Source of the DNA: an uncultured Fodinibius sp. | Lineage (GTDB): Bacteria; Bacteroidota; Rhodothermia; Balneolales; Balneolaceae | Direction: 5' to 3' | Assembly (NCBI GenBank): GCA_913056235.1 | Contig: CAJXMW010000001.1 | Location: 62,001 to 126,000, forward strand | DNA: 64,000 bases | Shown: positions 27,644 to 37,909 of the stretch, piece by piece | Numbering within the stretch: position 1 is the first letter of the stretch | Layout: each line of letters begins with the position of its first letter | Translations under genes and position numbers: made by a program | The notes under the pieces: model-generated | The model's database searches: none | Told to the model about the DNA's origin: nothing | Seen by the model: the letters and a program-made list of their open reading frames with translations, nothing else

Positions 27644-28099
27644 ATGCTGAAAGAATTTAAAGAGTTTGCGGTCAAAGGTAATGTCGTGGATATGGCCGTA
27701 GGTATTATCATTGGAGCAGCATTTACGAGCGTTGTACAATCGCTGGTTAAAGATATATTGATGCCGCCACTGGGCCTCCTGATGGGTGGGGTCGACTTTT
27801 CTGATTTCTTTATTGTACTTAAAGACGGATCCATACCGCCGCCCTATGCAACTATAGCTGCCGCAAAAGAAGCCGGGGCTGTCACTTTGAGTTATGGTGC
27901 TTTTCTGAATACGCTGATCAGCTTTGTAATTGTAGCTTTTGCCGTATTTATCCTGATCCGGTACATCAACAGACTCAAACAACCCGAGGAGAAACCCGAA
28001 CCGGTTACCCCATCAATAAAAAAGTGCGCATACTGTTTTTCGGATATACCCGTAAAAGCTACTCGTTGTCCACATTGCACCTCAGAGCTTAAGGATTAA
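27644..28099 (+). CDS. mscL: Large-conductance mechanosensitive channel with C-terminal zinc ribbon
   Basis: 151 residues. The start [20 protein letters not shown] and the first pore helix, the second helix ([20 protein letters not shown]) and the following RYINRLK are all MscL. It opens under membrane tension to release solutes at osmotic downshock. Instead of the usual short cytoplasmic helix, the C terminus carries two Cys pairs (Cys128-x2-Cys131, Cys142-x2-Cys145; [10 protein letters not shown]...RCPHCTSE), a rubredoxin-like zinc ribbon. Such fusions exist in some bacterial MscL; the role of the ribbon is unknown. Confidence 0.94.
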   Translation: MLKEFKEFAVKGNVVDMAVGIIIGAAFTSVVQSLVKDILMPPLGLLMGGVDFSDFFIVLKDGSIPPPYATIAAAKEAGAVTLSYGAFLNTLISFVIVAFAVFILIRYINRLKQPEEKPEPVTPSIKKCAYCFSDIPVKATRCPHCTSELKD

Positions 28100-28258
28100 A
28101 AGACCTCATCAATTACTGACACTATGATCTGATGGAATGTAGTACTTTTCACTCATTCGACGACAAATCTAACCATCAAGCCAAAGATAATTAACTTTCA
28201 ATTTGTCAGATGACAAGTCCAGTCATCAGACAAAAAATGCCTTATTACAGTTCAAATA

Positions 28259-28292
28259 AAAACCCTGAAGGTCTTGAAGCCTTCAGGGTTTT
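28259..28292. terminator. Bidirectional terminator between mscL and nhaC
   Basis: AAAACCCTGAAGG (28259-28271), an 8-base loop and CCTTCAGGGTTTT (28280-28292) form a 13-bp stem whose A/T ends provide a T-run on either strand. It suits the convergent mscL and antiporter genes. Confidence 0.88.
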
Positions 28293-28313
28293 ATGCTTCT
28301 ACAAAAAGAATCA

Positions 28314-29873
28314 TCACACAAACAGCGCAACCAGCAAGGTGTACAAGACTGCTCCAAGTCCCGCGGCGGTAAGAGCCAGCGGAATCTGCGTTTTAACATG
28401 ATCCATCAAATCGCAACCGGTAGAAAGCGAAGAAAGAATGGTCGTATCGGAAATGGGCGAACATTGATCCCCAAACACGCTTCCGCCCACCACGGCGCCA
28501 AAGCAGAGCGTGATGAAAAACTCATCCGGTAATACCGCCCATGCAAGCGGCATTGCCACTGGAAATACAACTGCGTAAGTTCCCCATGATGTCCCTGCCG
28601 CAAAAGCGATAATCATACATAATCCCATTAAGATAGCCGGTAAAAAGACCGGGGTAATAGCACCACCTACCAGCTCAACTACAAATTCGGCAGTGCCCAC
28701 TGACTCGGCAACCCCCTTGAGGGTGACGGCCAAAGCCAAAATAATAGCTCCAATAGTTACCCCTTTACAACCATCTACAAAGCCTTCCATCACGGTTTTA
28801 AGCTCCATCCCCTTCGAAAGGGCAATAAAGATGCCTGTGAGTACTGCCAGTACAAAAGCCTCAGCCACAAGCAGCGTGGGATCTTCGGTATTACCCATGA
28901 TGTAAGCGGTGTATCCATAAGGAATAATGGCCACCCCAAGCAGCGTGCCAATAGGTCCAAAGAAATCAACCAGACCTGAACTATAATCATCGGGAATTTT
29001 CATCTCCGTGAGTTCAGAAGATGACATCGGGTCGGCATCATCCCGATCAAGCTTGCCGGTTTCGCGGGCACGGCTAATAGCCTTACGCATCTTTTTTCCT
29101 GGAATCCACGGAAGCAGTTCCCACGCAAAAAGCAGTGTCATCAACAACGCGATAATGCCATAAAAGTTGAAGGGAACCGCCTGGAAGAAAAAGTTCACAG
29201 CCTGTTGACTTGTCTCAAATAGTGGAATGGTGCCCACCACCAATCCGGCAATATAAAAAGGCCACACATTAAAAGGTATTATTGTAGCTGCAGGGGATGC
29301 CGTAGAATCCACCATGTAGGAAAGCTCCTCATGGGAGACGTCATATTCATCAGAAATAGGTCGAACCGTGGCACCGGTCAATACGGTACTGATGGTACCT
29401 CCCTGGTGAAAAACCAATCCCATCATCCAGGTAAAAAACTTGGCGCTTCGTTTGCCTCGAACAATCTTCTCGCTGGCCCAGGCTGCAAATTTTTCTGCAC
29501 CACCGGTGCGCGTCCAAATACCGATAAGTCCGCCCAGTGACCAAAGATAAACCAACAATATCAAGGCAAAATCTTCGGTTCCAATCGAGGGAATCAGGTA
29601 GGCATCCACAATATTGATATTACCTGAAATAAATCCGCCCAAGGTGATACCCACAAATAAGGAACTAATAACTTCTTGGGTCCAAAACGCCAATATAATA
29701 GCTACAAACGGAGGTAACACCGACCAAAATCCATAGTGTTCACCTTGTTTAGGAAGATCCCCGGCAAAAATAAGCCCTAAAACCAACACCACAAGGGTAA
29801 TACCAAGGTTGATCCAGTTACCTTTGGAAATTGAAGATTCCGAGAGAGTATCTGTATTAGTCATACACGGCAT
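28314..29873 (-). CDS. NhaC-family Na+/H+ antiporter
   Basis: 519 residues with 11-12 hydrophobic segments. The block FHQGGTISTVLTGATVRPISDEY...DSTASPAATIIPFNVWP, and a repeat of the same theme later (AAGTSWGTYAVVFPVAMPLA...GSVFGDQCSPISDTTILSSLS), are typical of NhaC-type antiporters in the ion transporter superfamily. It exports Na+ for protons, which fits a marine or halophilic host. The start may be the Met at 29864 instead (three residues shorter). Confidence 0.9.
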   Translation of the reverse strand: MPCMTNTDTLSESSISKGNWINLGITLVVLVLGLIFAGDLPKQGEHYGFWSVLPPFVAIILAFWTQEVISSLFVGITLGGFISGNINIVDAYLIPSIGTEDFALILLVYLWSLGGLIGIWTRTGGAEKFAAWASEKIVRGKRSAKFFTWMMGLVFHQGGTISTVLTGATVRPISDEYDVSHEELSYMVDSTASPAATIIPFNVWPFYIAGLVVGTIPLFETSQQAVNFFFQAVPFNFYGIIALLMTLLFAWELLPWIPGKKMRKAISRARETGKLDRDDADPMSSSELTEMKIPDDYSSGLVDFFGPIGTLLGVAIIPYGYTAYIMGNTEDPTLLVAEAFVLAVLTGIFIALSKGMELKTVMEGFVDGCKGVTIGAIILALAVTLKGVAESVGTAEFVVELVGGAITPVFLPAILMGLCMIIAFAAGTSWGTYAVVFPVAMPLAWAVLPDEFFITLCFGAVVGGSVFGDQCSPISDTTILSSLSTGCDLMDHVKTQIPLALTAAGLGAVLYTLLVALFV

Positions 29874-29997
29874 TTTAAGCGTTCAAAAGGTCACTCCAAT
29901 CTGTCCAAAACAGCGCATCAAATCAAATAACCCCGGTACTATCATTCAGCGAGGATTTTGGTATATTTATGCGGAAATTTGATTTGGATCAGTTTTT

Positions 29998-30765
29998 ATG
30001 GCAACAGCTCAATTCGGCTTCAAGGACTACCTGCGAAGTATTCTTGCAATTACTCTGTTTTTTCTGATTTTCCTGGTGGCAACTCCTGTTATCCTTTTCC
30101 TGCTCCTGGTTTCTTTTGGAAAAGCATCTAACTTCGTTATCGAAAAGATTGCTCCACTGATGGTGCGACCTGTAATGTGGATGAGCGGTATCTCTTTTGA
30201 TATCCAAAAACATGCCGATGAGATTCAGAATCCGGCTGTCTTTATCATTAATCACAGTTCCACGTTGGATGTACTAACGTTGCTTGCTCTTGGGCTGCCA
30301 AAGGTTCGCTTTGTCGCCAAATGGGAATTCCAATACAATCCTATTTTTCTGCTGCTGGGACGACTGACGGGGCAAATTTTCATCAAGCGCGAAAAATCTG
30401 ACGAGGCTATTGAAACGCTCAAAAAAACCTACCGGCGTATCAAAAGAGATGAATTGTCCATCATGATGGCACCCGAAGGATCGCGAAAACATCCCGGCAT
30501 TATTGGTCCATTCAAAAAAGGACCCTTCAGGATGGCCATGGACCTCGGCTACCCTATTGTTCCAATCTATTTCAAGGGTAACCGCAAACTCAGCAAAGGC
30601 GGCACGCTTATCACCAAGTCAGGAGTCCTGACCGCACACATTCACGAGCCCATTGACCTCTCGCATTGGACACTCGAAAATCTCGAGGAACATATCGCTG
30701 AAGTGCGGAAGCAGTATCTGCTTTGGGCAGGCGTAGAAAATGATGATGTCGCTCCTATTGCATAA
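29998..30765 (+). CDS. 1-acyl-sn-glycerol-3-phosphate acyltransferase (PlsC family)
   Basis: 255 residues. N-terminal membrane helix (about 12-38), catalytic NHSSTLD (His86, Asp91), FIKRE, and PEGSR (159-163) followed by KKGPFRMAMDLGYPIVPIYFKG. This is the LPLAT/PlsC fold that transfers an acyl chain to lysophosphatidic acid in phospholipid synthesis. 63 bases upstream of a CYTH gene on the same strand. Confidence 0.92.
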   Translation: MATAQFGFKDYLRSILAITLFFLIFLVATPVILFLLLVSFGKASNFVIEKIAPLMVRPVMWMSGISFDIQKHADEIQNPAVFIINHSSTLDVLTLLALGLPKVRFVAKWEFQYNPIFLLLGRLTGQIFIKREKSDEAIETLKKTYRRIKRDELSIMMAPEGSRKHPGIIGPFKKGPFRMAMDLGYPIVPIYFKGNRKLSKGGTLITKSGVLTAHIHEPIDLSHWTLENLEEHIAEVRKQYLLWAGVENDDVAPIA

Positions 30766-30827
30766 CTACCGCTGATTATTTATTAAACAATCTTTTAACT
30801 TAAAAACCGTCGCTAATTAACCCTCCC

Positions 30828-31334
30828 ATGAGTATTCTCAACATCGAGATCAAAGCAAGATGCGACAATCCCGACCGCATCCGTTCTATTTTGAACAATC
30901 ACGATGCGGATTTCAAAGGCACGGATCACCAAGTTGACACTTACTTCGAGGTACCCAGTGGGCGGCTGAAACTGCGACAGGGTACCATTGAAAACAACCT
31001 CATTTTTTATCAACGCGATAATCAGTCCGGTCCCAAGACCTCATCCATAAATTTGGTCCCGGCGGAGCATCCCGATCAACTGCACGCTCTACTTACCAAT
31101 GCCCTGAAGGTTAAAATTGTGGTTGATAAGGTGCGAGAAATCTATTTTATCGATAACGTAAAATTTCACATAGATGAGGTGGAAGAGCTGGGTAATTTTG
31201 TCGAAATCGAAGCTATCGACGAAGATGGATCTATTGGAGAAAAGACACTGCAGAAACAGTGCCAGTATTATATAGATTTATTCGATATTACAGATGATGA
31301 TCTGGTTCCTAAATCCTACTCAGATATGATCTGA
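30828..31334 (+). CDS. CYTH-domain protein (class IV adenylate cyclase/triphosphatase type)
   Basis: 168 residues. The N-terminal IEIKARC gives the ExExK-like metal/substrate motif and the later RLKLRQGTIENNLIFYQR, KVREIYFIDNVKFHIDEVEELGNFVEIE blocks fit the CYTH (CyaB-thiamine triphosphatase) tunnel fold. Enzymes of this size bind organic triphosphates or polyphosphate; whether it makes cAMP or cleaves triphosphates is not predictable. Confidence 0.85.
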   Translation: MSILNIEIKARCDNPDRIRSILNNHDADFKGTDHQVDTYFEVPSGRLKLRQGTIENNLIFYQRDNQSGPKTSSINLVPAEHPDQLHALLTNALKVKIVVDKVREIYFIDNVKFHIDEVEELGNFVEIEAIDEDGSIGEKTLQKQCQYYIDLFDITDDDLVPKSYSDMI

Positions 31335-31485
31335 CGCCTAATTTATTTGTTCTTTTAAAAATACAATCACGTTATCCTATGATGAGTAAGGAAATAATTT
31401 TATGTTATAGTTACTGATCTTTAGAGAAAGTCAGCCAAGAATTGTCAATTACCAACGAAATAATTGCTAGAAGAGCCACGATTTC

Positions 31486-32280
31486 ATGAGTTCATTTTCT
31501 CCTAATAGTCCCAAATACTACCAGATTTATGAAAGGCTGCTTGATCGCATCCGGTCGGGGGAATATGAGGAGAATGATCGTTTTCCCAGTGACACCGAAC
31601 TTGTTGATCAGTTTGATGTTAGTCGCGGCACCGTCCGAGAAGCAGTAAAAATGCTTATCGATCAGGGATACCTCGTTCGCGAGCAGGGCAAAGGGACCTT
31701 CGTCACTTACAAAAAAATTAAACAAAATTCTGATAAGCTCATTGGCTTTAGCGAGTTGATGAAACGCAACAATATTGAGCCGGATGCCAAAGTTCTTCAC
31801 AAAGAGATCATTACCGCACCGGAAGAGCTCAAAGAAAAGATGAATCTTAGTGACGGCGACAAATTGGTGTTTATCATCCGTGTGCGCTATGGCGATAATT
31901 TGCCGCTGATTATCGAACGTTCGTACTTTAATTTTACTCTTTTTGAACCCATCTATGATAAAGACCTGGAGACCAACTCTATTTATCAACTGCTCTATAA
32001 ACATACTGATACTCAGCTGGGCGAAGCGACCCAAAGCATAGAAGCCATCAATGCCGGAGAAGCTGAACAAGATATGCTTAATATCCCTGTAGGTACACCG
32101 CTTCTGCTGCTCAAACGTCTTATTCAAACCAAAAGCGGTGATTACTTTCAATATTCTGAAGACGTATATCGTAGTGATCGTATCAGCTTTACAACGCGCA
32201 CAATGTCTTACGACAGTACCCACTCCGAAACGGGCCTTCCACTCGATATTACCGACCAACGCTTACAGGGACTGCAGTAG
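31486..32280 (+). CDS. GntR/HutC-family regulator, probably of the glycerol genes
   Basis: 264 residues. N-terminal winged helix (FPSDTELVDQFDVSRGTVREAVKMLIDQGYLVREQGKGTFV has the GntR pattern, about residues 28-70) and a C-terminal UTRA effector domain (about 95-250). It lies 280 bases upstream of glpK in the same direction and the gap contains a GTnTAnAC palindrome of the HutC type, so it likely controls glpK-glpD-glpF, with glycerol 3-phosphate or glycerol as plausible effector (inference). Confidence 0.88.
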   Translation: MSSFSPNSPKYYQIYERLLDRIRSGEYEENDRFPSDTELVDQFDVSRGTVREAVKMLIDQGYLVREQGKGTFVTYKKIKQNSDKLIGFSELMKRNNIEPDAKVLHKEIITAPEELKEKMNLSDGDKLVFIIRVRYGDNLPLIIERSYFNFTLFEPIYDKDLETNSIYQLLYKHTDTQLGEATQSIEAINAGEAEQDMLNIPVGTPLLLLKRLIQTKSGDYFQYSEDVYRSDRISFTTRTMSYDSTHSETGLPLDITDQRLQGLQ

Positions 32281-32463
32281 ATCACGAACAGCTACCGAAC
32301 TTCCTTTTGGATCACTGCTAGAACAATTTTCCTGTTGCAGGCATCTACATTGTCCTAACCGCCTGCAATTGCAAGCATTGCCAATAAGGCTAAATGCTCT
32401 TCTAACAATTTGTTAGCAGGCATTTGGATATGATTCACAATTCTTAAAAAATTTCTTGCTTAA

Positions 32464-32479
32464 TTGTAAGCGTTTACAA
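32464..32479. promoter_or_regulatory. LacI/CcpA-type operator upstream of glpK
   Basis: TTGTAAGCGTTTACAA is a near-perfect palindrome around CG; its core 32465-32478 fits the cre consensus TGWAANCGNTNWCA at every position. LacI-family repressors use this form. It lies 82 bases before the glpK start. No LacI gene is in the window. Confidence 0.55.
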
Positions 32480-32491
32480 AACTTAAATATA

Positions 32492-32507
32492 AGTTGTATA
32501 GACAACT
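32492..32507. promoter_or_regulatory. HutC-type GntR operator upstream of glpK
   Basis: AGTTGTATAGACAACT: arms AGTTGT/ACAACT with centre ATAG, containing GTATAGAC, which fits the HutC-subfamily half-site rule GT-N-TA-N-AC. It lies between the GntR gene and glpK, 53 bases before the glpK start. Confidence 0.65.
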
Positions 32508-32559
32508 AGACATTAAAACATGTTGATGCCATAACAACCGCAAATAACCTCCTTGTCCC

Positions 32560-34068
32560 ATGTACGATCAGTATATCCTCGCTCTTGACCAAGGCACCAC
32601 CAGCTCCCGCGCCATCATTTTTGACCGTAAAGGATCCATCGTGTCCCAAGCCCAGGCTGAATTCCAACAAATTTATCCTAAGGCCGGGTGGGTAGAACAC
32701 GACGGCAATGAAATCTGGTCCACCCAGGCCAGTACCGTAGCCGAAGCCATTGCCAAAGCCGGTCTGAACGGCAACAACCTGGCCGGCATAGGCATCACCA
32801 ATCAGCGCGAGACTACTCTAATCTGGGATCGGGAGACCGGTAAACCAGTATATAATGCTATCGTCTGGCAAGATCGACGCACCTCGGAGTTTTGCGATCA
32901 GCTAAAAGAAGACGGCCACCTAGAGATGATCAAAAATAAAACAGGCCTAATGATCGACTCTTACTTTTCGGCTACAAAAATAAAGTGGATTCTCGACAAC
33001 GTAGAGGGCGTCCGCAAGCGCGCAGAAAACGGGGAGCTCGCATTTGGCACTATGGATACCTGGCTGGTTTGGAAGTTTACACGTGGTGACCTCCACGTTA
33101 CCGATGCCACCAATGCCTCTCGAACCATGCTGTATAATATCAAAGAGGGACAGTGGGATGATGACATTATTGATCTGTTGGATATCCCAAAATCGCTGTT
33201 GCCCGAGGTAAAGCAGTCCAGCGAAGTATATGGACATACGCGCACCACGATTTTCTCGAGCAAAATTCCCATCGGCGGTATTGCCGGCGACCAACAGGCC
33301 GCGCTCTTTGGTCAGCGATGCATCGAATCAGGGATGGTCAAAAACACTTATGGCACCGGCTGTTTCCTGATTATGAATACCGGAGACAAAGCCATAAAAT
33401 CAGAAAATAACCTACTGACCACCATCGCCTGGGAAATTGACGGCAAAGTTCAGTATGCCCTTGAAGGCAGTATTTTTATTGGTGGAGCTATTGTACAGTG
33501 GCTGCGTGATGAGCTGGGACTCATCAAAGAATCGGTCATCGTGGAAGCGCTCGCGAAAACGGTCCCCGACAACGACGGGGTGTACATCGTACCTGCCTTT
33601 GCCGGTCTAGGCGCACCGCACTGGAATCAGCATGCGCGCGGAACCATTGTGGGGATGACCCGTGGAACCAATTCCGGCCACTTTGCGCGCGCCGCTCTGG
33701 AGGCCATTGCTTACCAAACCCGTGACGTGCTCAAAGCGATGGAGGCCGACTCTGGAATCGAGATTCGCGAACTGCGCGTTGACGGCGGTGCCACTGAAAA
33801 TGATCTCCTAATGCAATTTCAGTCCGACATCCTTGATGCCCCTGTTATTCGCCCCCAAATTCTGGAAACAACGGCACTAGGCGCAGCCTACCTGGCCGGC
33901 CTTGCTGTTGGCTATTGGGAAAGCCAGGAAGAGATCAACGAACAATGGCGCGAAGACAATCGCTTTGAGCCCCAAATGGACCCAAAAGAGGTTGACAAGC
34001 TCCTTGGCGGATGGAATCGCGCGCTTAATGCTGTGGGTGCCTGGTCCAAAGACAACAAACCATCCTAA
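32560..34068 (+). CDS. glpK: Glycerol kinase
   Basis: 502 residues. FGGY-family sugar kinase with the GlpK start [32 protein letters not shown], the [12 protein letters not shown] and [14 protein letters not shown] blocks and the C-terminal [18 protein letters not shown]. It phosphorylates glycerol with ATP to glycerol 3-phosphate. First gene of glpK-glpD-glpF-porin; probably under GntR and LacI-type control through the two upstream palindromes. Confidence 0.97.
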   Translation: MYDQYILALDQGTTSSRAIIFDRKGSIVSQAQAEFQQIYPKAGWVEHDGNEIWSTQASTVAEAIAKAGLNGNNLAGIGITNQRETTLIWDRETGKPVYNAIVWQDRRTSEFCDQLKEDGHLEMIKNKTGLMIDSYFSATKIKWILDNVEGVRKRAENGELAFGTMDTWLVWKFTRGDLHVTDATNASRTMLYNIKEGQWDDDIIDLLDIPKSLLPEVKQSSEVYGHTRTTIFSSKIPIGGIAGDQQAALFGQRCIESGMVKNTYGTGCFLIMNTGDKAIKSENNLLTTIAWEIDGKVQYALEGSIFIGGAIVQWLRDELGLIKESVIVEALAKTVPDNDGVYIVPAFAGLGAPHWNQHARGTIVGMTRGTNSGHFARAALEAIAYQTRDVLKAMEADSGIEIRELRVDGGATENDLLMQFQSDILDAPVIRPQILETTALGAAYLAGLAVGYWESQEEINEQWREDNRFEPQMDPKEVDKLLGGWNRALNAVGAWSKDNKPS

Positions 34069-34105
34069 TTGAATCGAATTTTTCAACAAACCAACTTTTA
34101 CTGCT

Positions 34106-35674
34106 ATGAAACCGAATAGATCTGCTATGCTCGAAGAGGTCAAATCAAACTCTAATTTTTGGGATGTGATCATTATTGGGGGAGGTGCTACCGGTCTCGG
34201 GGCTGCTGTAGATTCCGCATCCCGGGGATATAAAACCCTACTGTTGGAACAGCACGATTTTGCCAAGGGAACCTCGAGCCGATCCACCAAGCTGGTGCAC
34301 GGCGGGGTACGCTACCTGCAACAGGGTAACATATCACTGGTACTTGAGGCACTGCGCGAACGCGGGCTCCTTATGCAGAATGCGCCGCACCTCGTGAAAA
34401 ACCAATCCTTTATCGTACCCAACTACGATTGGTGGGAAGGTCCCTTTTACGGCATCGGGATGAAAGTGTATGATATGCTGGCCGGGAAACTGGGTATTGG
34501 TAAGTCCAAAAATCTATCCCGTGAAGAAACCCTCGAGCAACTGCCTACTATTGAGTCGGAGGGGCTGAAAGGGGGCGTCATATACTACGATGGACAGTTT
34601 GATGATTCCCGACTGGCCATAAATCTAGCTCAAACCGCCATGGACAATGGCGCCTCCACCATCAACTATGCCAAGGTTACCGACCTGCTCAAAACCAACG
34701 AAGCCATCAGCGGCGTTACTGTTAAAGACCAGTTGACCGGTGAAACATTCGATGTGGATGGGCGCGTGGTCATTAACGCCACCGGTGTCTTTACTGACGA
34801 TATTTTGGAGATGGACGATTCTGATGCTCAGGATATTATCGTTCCAAGCCAAGGCGTCCACATTATGCTCGACAAGGACTTTCTACCCGGTGACAGCGCC
34901 ATCATGGTGCCCCATACCGAAGATGGACGCGTACTTTTTGCCGTGCCATGGCACGATAAAATCTTGGTCGGTACCACCGATACGCCCGTCGAGGAACCTT
35001 CGCTGGAGCCGGTAGCTCTGGAGGAAGAAATCGAATTTATCCTCGAGCATGCTACCAAATACCTCACCGGTAATCCCACTCGGGACGACATCAAAAGTGT
35101 ATTTGCTGGACTTCGTCCGCTTGTAAGTACAGGGGAAGGTAAAGATACCGCCTCGATCTCACGTGATCATACCCTGTTGGTATCCCTTTCGGGCTTGGTA
35201 ACTATCGCCGGTGGAAAATGGACAACCTACCGCAAGATGGCCGAAGATACTATTGACAAGGCCGCGGCCGTAGCCGGACTCAAAGAGCAAGATTGTGTAA
35301 CCGAAGACCTGCGCATTCACGGCTGGCTCAAAAATGTGGACCGCGACGACTCTCTGCACTACTACGGCTCCGACAAAGGCGCTATTGAAGAGATCATCGA
35401 AGAAAACCCAGAGCTGGGCGAAAAGCTGCACGAACGGCTACCGTACATCAAAGCCGAAGTTATATGGGCCGTCCGCAATGAAATGGCCATCACGGTTGAG
35501 GATGTGCTTTCTCGGCGCACCCGTTCCCTGCTGCTTGATGCCAAGGCCAGTATCGAAATGGCACCCGAAGTGGCCCGCCTGATGGCCGAAGAAGCCGGAC
35601 ATGACGAGGCTTGGCAGAAAGAGCAGATCAAAGAATACAAGGCCATCGCTGATGAATACATTTTCGAAGCATAA
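34106..35674 (+). CDS. glpD: Glycerol-3-phosphate dehydrogenase (FAD)
   Basis: 522 residues. FAD-binding IIIGGGATGLGAAVDSASRGY with LLLEQHDFAKGTSSRSTKLVHGGVRYL, then the DAO-type core and the C-terminal DAO_C domain (from about residue 395). It oxidises glycerol 3-phosphate to dihydroxyacetone phosphate at the membrane and feeds electrons to quinone. 37 bases after glpK. Confidence 0.96.
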   Translation: MKPNRSAMLEEVKSNSNFWDVIIIGGGATGLGAAVDSASRGYKTLLLEQHDFAKGTSSRSTKLVHGGVRYLQQGNISLVLEALRERGLLMQNAPHLVKNQSFIVPNYDWWEGPFYGIGMKVYDMLAGKLGIGKSKNLSREETLEQLPTIESEGLKGGVIYYDGQFDDSRLAINLAQTAMDNGASTINYAKVTDLLKTNEAISGVTVKDQLTGETFDVDGRVVINATGVFTDDILEMDDSDAQDIIVPSQGVHIMLDKDFLPGDSAIMVPHTEDGRVLFAVPWHDKILVGTTDTPVEEPSLEPVALEEEIEFILEHATKYLTGNPTRDDIKSVFAGLRPLVSTGEGKDTASISRDHTLLVSLSGLVTIAGGKWTTYRKMAEDTIDKAAAVAGLKEQDCVTEDLRIHGWLKNVDRDDSLHYYGSDKGAIEEIIEENPELGEKLHERLPYIKAEVIWAVRNEMAITVEDVLSRRTRSLLLDAKASIEMAPEVARLMAEEAGHDEAWQKEQIKEYKAIADEYIFEA

Positions 35675-35750
35675 CAACCAGCGCCCCATAAGACCATAAC
35701 CCAACAAGCAGCACTTTATACAACAATAATACCCCTAAAGATCTGAAACC

Positions 35751-36518
35751 ATGTCACCATATATCGCAGAAATAATCGGTACTGCAATTCTAATGCTACT
35801 TGGCAATGGTGTTGTAGCAAATGTCTTATTAACCAATAGCAAAGGCAATGACAGCGGCTGGATTGTTATCACCTGGGGATGGGGTATTGCCGTTTTTGTG
35901 GCCGTGTTTGTGGTCGGTCAGTTTAGCGGTGCTCACATCAATCCCGCCGTAACCGTGGGCTTGGCGGGAGCCGGCCTATTCGAGTGGGCCGAGGTCCCCT
36001 TTTATATCATGGCCCAAATGCTTGGCGCCGCAATTGGAGCCCTGCTGGTATGGCTGGCATACAAAGATCATTTTAGCAAAACCGACGACCCGGATATTAA
36101 ACTAGCCGTCCACTGTACCGCACCGGCCATCCGCAACTATCCCAGCAATGTGATGACTGAGGCTATTAGCACCATCGTGCTGGTCTTTGCCGTCTTCTAC
36201 CTAAGCGGTGCCGGTTTCATAAACTCCGACGGCCAAATGCTTGAAACTATCACCATCCAAGGCAAGCAGGTGGGTTTTGGACTCGGTTCGCTCTCGGCCC
36301 TTCCTGTAGGTCTCGTAGTGCTCGGCATAGGTCTCTCGCTGGGTGGACCCACCGGCTATGCTATCAATCCGGCCCGTGATCTGGGTCCACGCATTATGCA
36401 CGCTCTTCTCCCTATTGAAGGAAAACGTGACAGCGACTGGGCCTACTCTTGGGTACCAGTCGTCGGCCCCATCATTGGGGCACTTAGTGCAGCGGGACTC
36501 TACCTGCTCCTCCAGTAA
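35751..36518 (+). CDS. glpF: Glycerol uptake facilitator (aquaglyceroporin)
   Basis: 255-residue MIP-family channel with six membrane helices and two half-helix NPA motifs (AHINPAVTVGL and YAINPARDLGPR). The Asp after the second NPAR is typical of glycerol facilitators rather than water channels. It admits glycerol across the inner membrane for glpK. 76 bases after glpD. Confidence 0.95.
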   Translation: MSPYIAEIIGTAILMLLGNGVVANVLLTNSKGNDSGWIVITWGWGIAVFVAVFVVGQFSGAHINPAVTVGLAGAGLFEWAEVPFYIMAQMLGAAIGALLVWLAYKDHFSKTDDPDIKLAVHCTAPAIRNYPSNVMTEAISTIVLVFAVFYLSGAGFINSDGQMLETITIQGKQVGFGLGSLSALPVGLVVLGIGLSLGGPTGYAINPARDLGPRIMHALLPIEGKRDSDWAYSWVPVVGPIIGALSAAGLYLLLQ

Positions 36519-36584
36519 AAGGTAACCCTTATCAACGTGGATGCCGGTTTGCCCCCCCTACACTCACTTTTATCTCTCTTTGTT

Positions 36585-37751
36585 ATGGACAATTACACCA
36601 CAACAGCCACCACTATAGCTATACTATTTGCTCTATTAATTCCAATTCAAACACAGGCACAGGAAGTTCTTCTGAACACCGATACCGGCTGGAATGTCGA
36701 GGTTAGCGGTGCCTTCCCTGTGTTTCTGGTCACCTCGAACACCAACAACTACAGCTCAAACGACGAAAACCAGGTCGCCACTCGCATCATGTCGGGATTT
36801 AATCCTGCCAACATCACTTTTAGCGTGCACGCTCCCACCCAAAATGGGATCAACGTTTCAGGGGTTTTCCAGATCAATAATCACCTACAGGGATCCAGTA
36901 TCCAAAATGATGGGCTTTTCGAGAGTCGAATTGCCGATATCATTATTGCGGGTGACTTTGGTACTTTTAATGTGGGCAAGGGCTTCGGCATTTTTAACAG
37001 CTCCTCGATAGCCGATGCCGGTAGTGGGTTGGGGGTGGGACGATTTGGCGGCCCCGATGCCGCCAATGCCACGCTGGGACGAATTGGTACCGGTTATACC
37101 TATGCTAATTTTAATCCGCGTATTACCTATACTACTCCAGATATGGGTGATTTTATACTCAAAATAGGCCTCATCAATCCCGAAAAACCCGGAGGCACGG
37201 GCAACCGTTCGGCTACTATCGAAACGGCCACACCCCGCATCGAGGGGCAGGCTAATTACCTCTTCAACTTTTATTCAGGATCGGCCGAGTTCTGGGCCAG
37301 CGGCTTGTATCAACAAGTGAATGTGGTTGTCCAAGATTACAGCTATAACTTCTCGGGATGGGAGCTGGGCTCAAAGCTAAATATCGGTGATTTTGTGCTG
37401 CAGGGCTCCTATTCCCAAACCAAAAGTATTGGCGCCGATGGACTTATTGGGCTGAACATTTCCGGCGGCAGTGGTCTCGACCAGGCCAACATTGACGGCA
37501 CACAATGGTATGGGGAAGCAACGTACGATTTTGGGGATATCATTTTGGGTGCCAGTTACGGCGAAGGGTCGCAGCAGCAAGGGTCTAGCCCCGTCGGGTC
37601 GGCTCCCGATATTACTAATAAGCTAACCATGGCTTTTGCACGATTTACCATGACCGACAATCTGCAACTGATGCTTGAGCTCCAGGATTTCAGATCCGAA
37701 GCACAAGCCAACTACCAAGCCGTTATACTGGGCACGCAGCTCACATTTTAA
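36585..37751 (+). CDS. Outer-membrane porin-like beta-barrel
   Basis: 388 residues from ATG 36585; a longer frame from GTG 36537 adds residues before the signal peptide. Signal peptide (TIAILFALLIPIQTQAQ) then alternating amphipathic strands and Gly/Asn-rich turns, ending in VILGTQLTF with the C-terminal Phe typical of outer-membrane barrels. The pattern resembles Gram-negative 16-strand porins. Placed directly after glpF, it probably lets glycerol or related solutes cross the outer membrane; this function is inferred from context. Confidence 0.75.
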   Translation: MDNYTTTATTIAILFALLIPIQTQAQEVLLNTDTGWNVEVSGAFPVFLVTSNTNNYSSNDENQVATRIMSGFNPANITFSVHAPTQNGINVSGVFQINNHLQGSSIQNDGLFESRIADIIIAGDFGTFNVGKGFGIFNSSSIADAGSGLGVGRFGGPDAANATLGRIGTGYTYANFNPRITYTTPDMGDFILKIGLINPEKPGGTGNRSATIETATPRIEGQANYLFNFYSGSAEFWASGLYQQVNVVVQDYSYNFSGWELGSKLNIGDFVLQGSYSQTKSIGADGLIGLNISGGSGLDQANIDGTQWYGEATYDFGDIILGASYGEGSQQQGSSPVGSAPDITNKLTMAFARFTMTDNLQLMLELQDFRSEAQANYQAVILGTQLTF

Positions 37752-37909
37752 TTTTACATTCATTAATATTACCCAATACAGGTCTTGTCACAGGTTAAAG
37801 CTGTGGTTCCCTTTTGTCATCGAAAAAAACTCAGTCGTTCCACGTTGCAATACGCCACGCTTTTCATATTTTCGGGAGTCGTAAATTTAATATCCAGGCA
37901 CACCCACAA

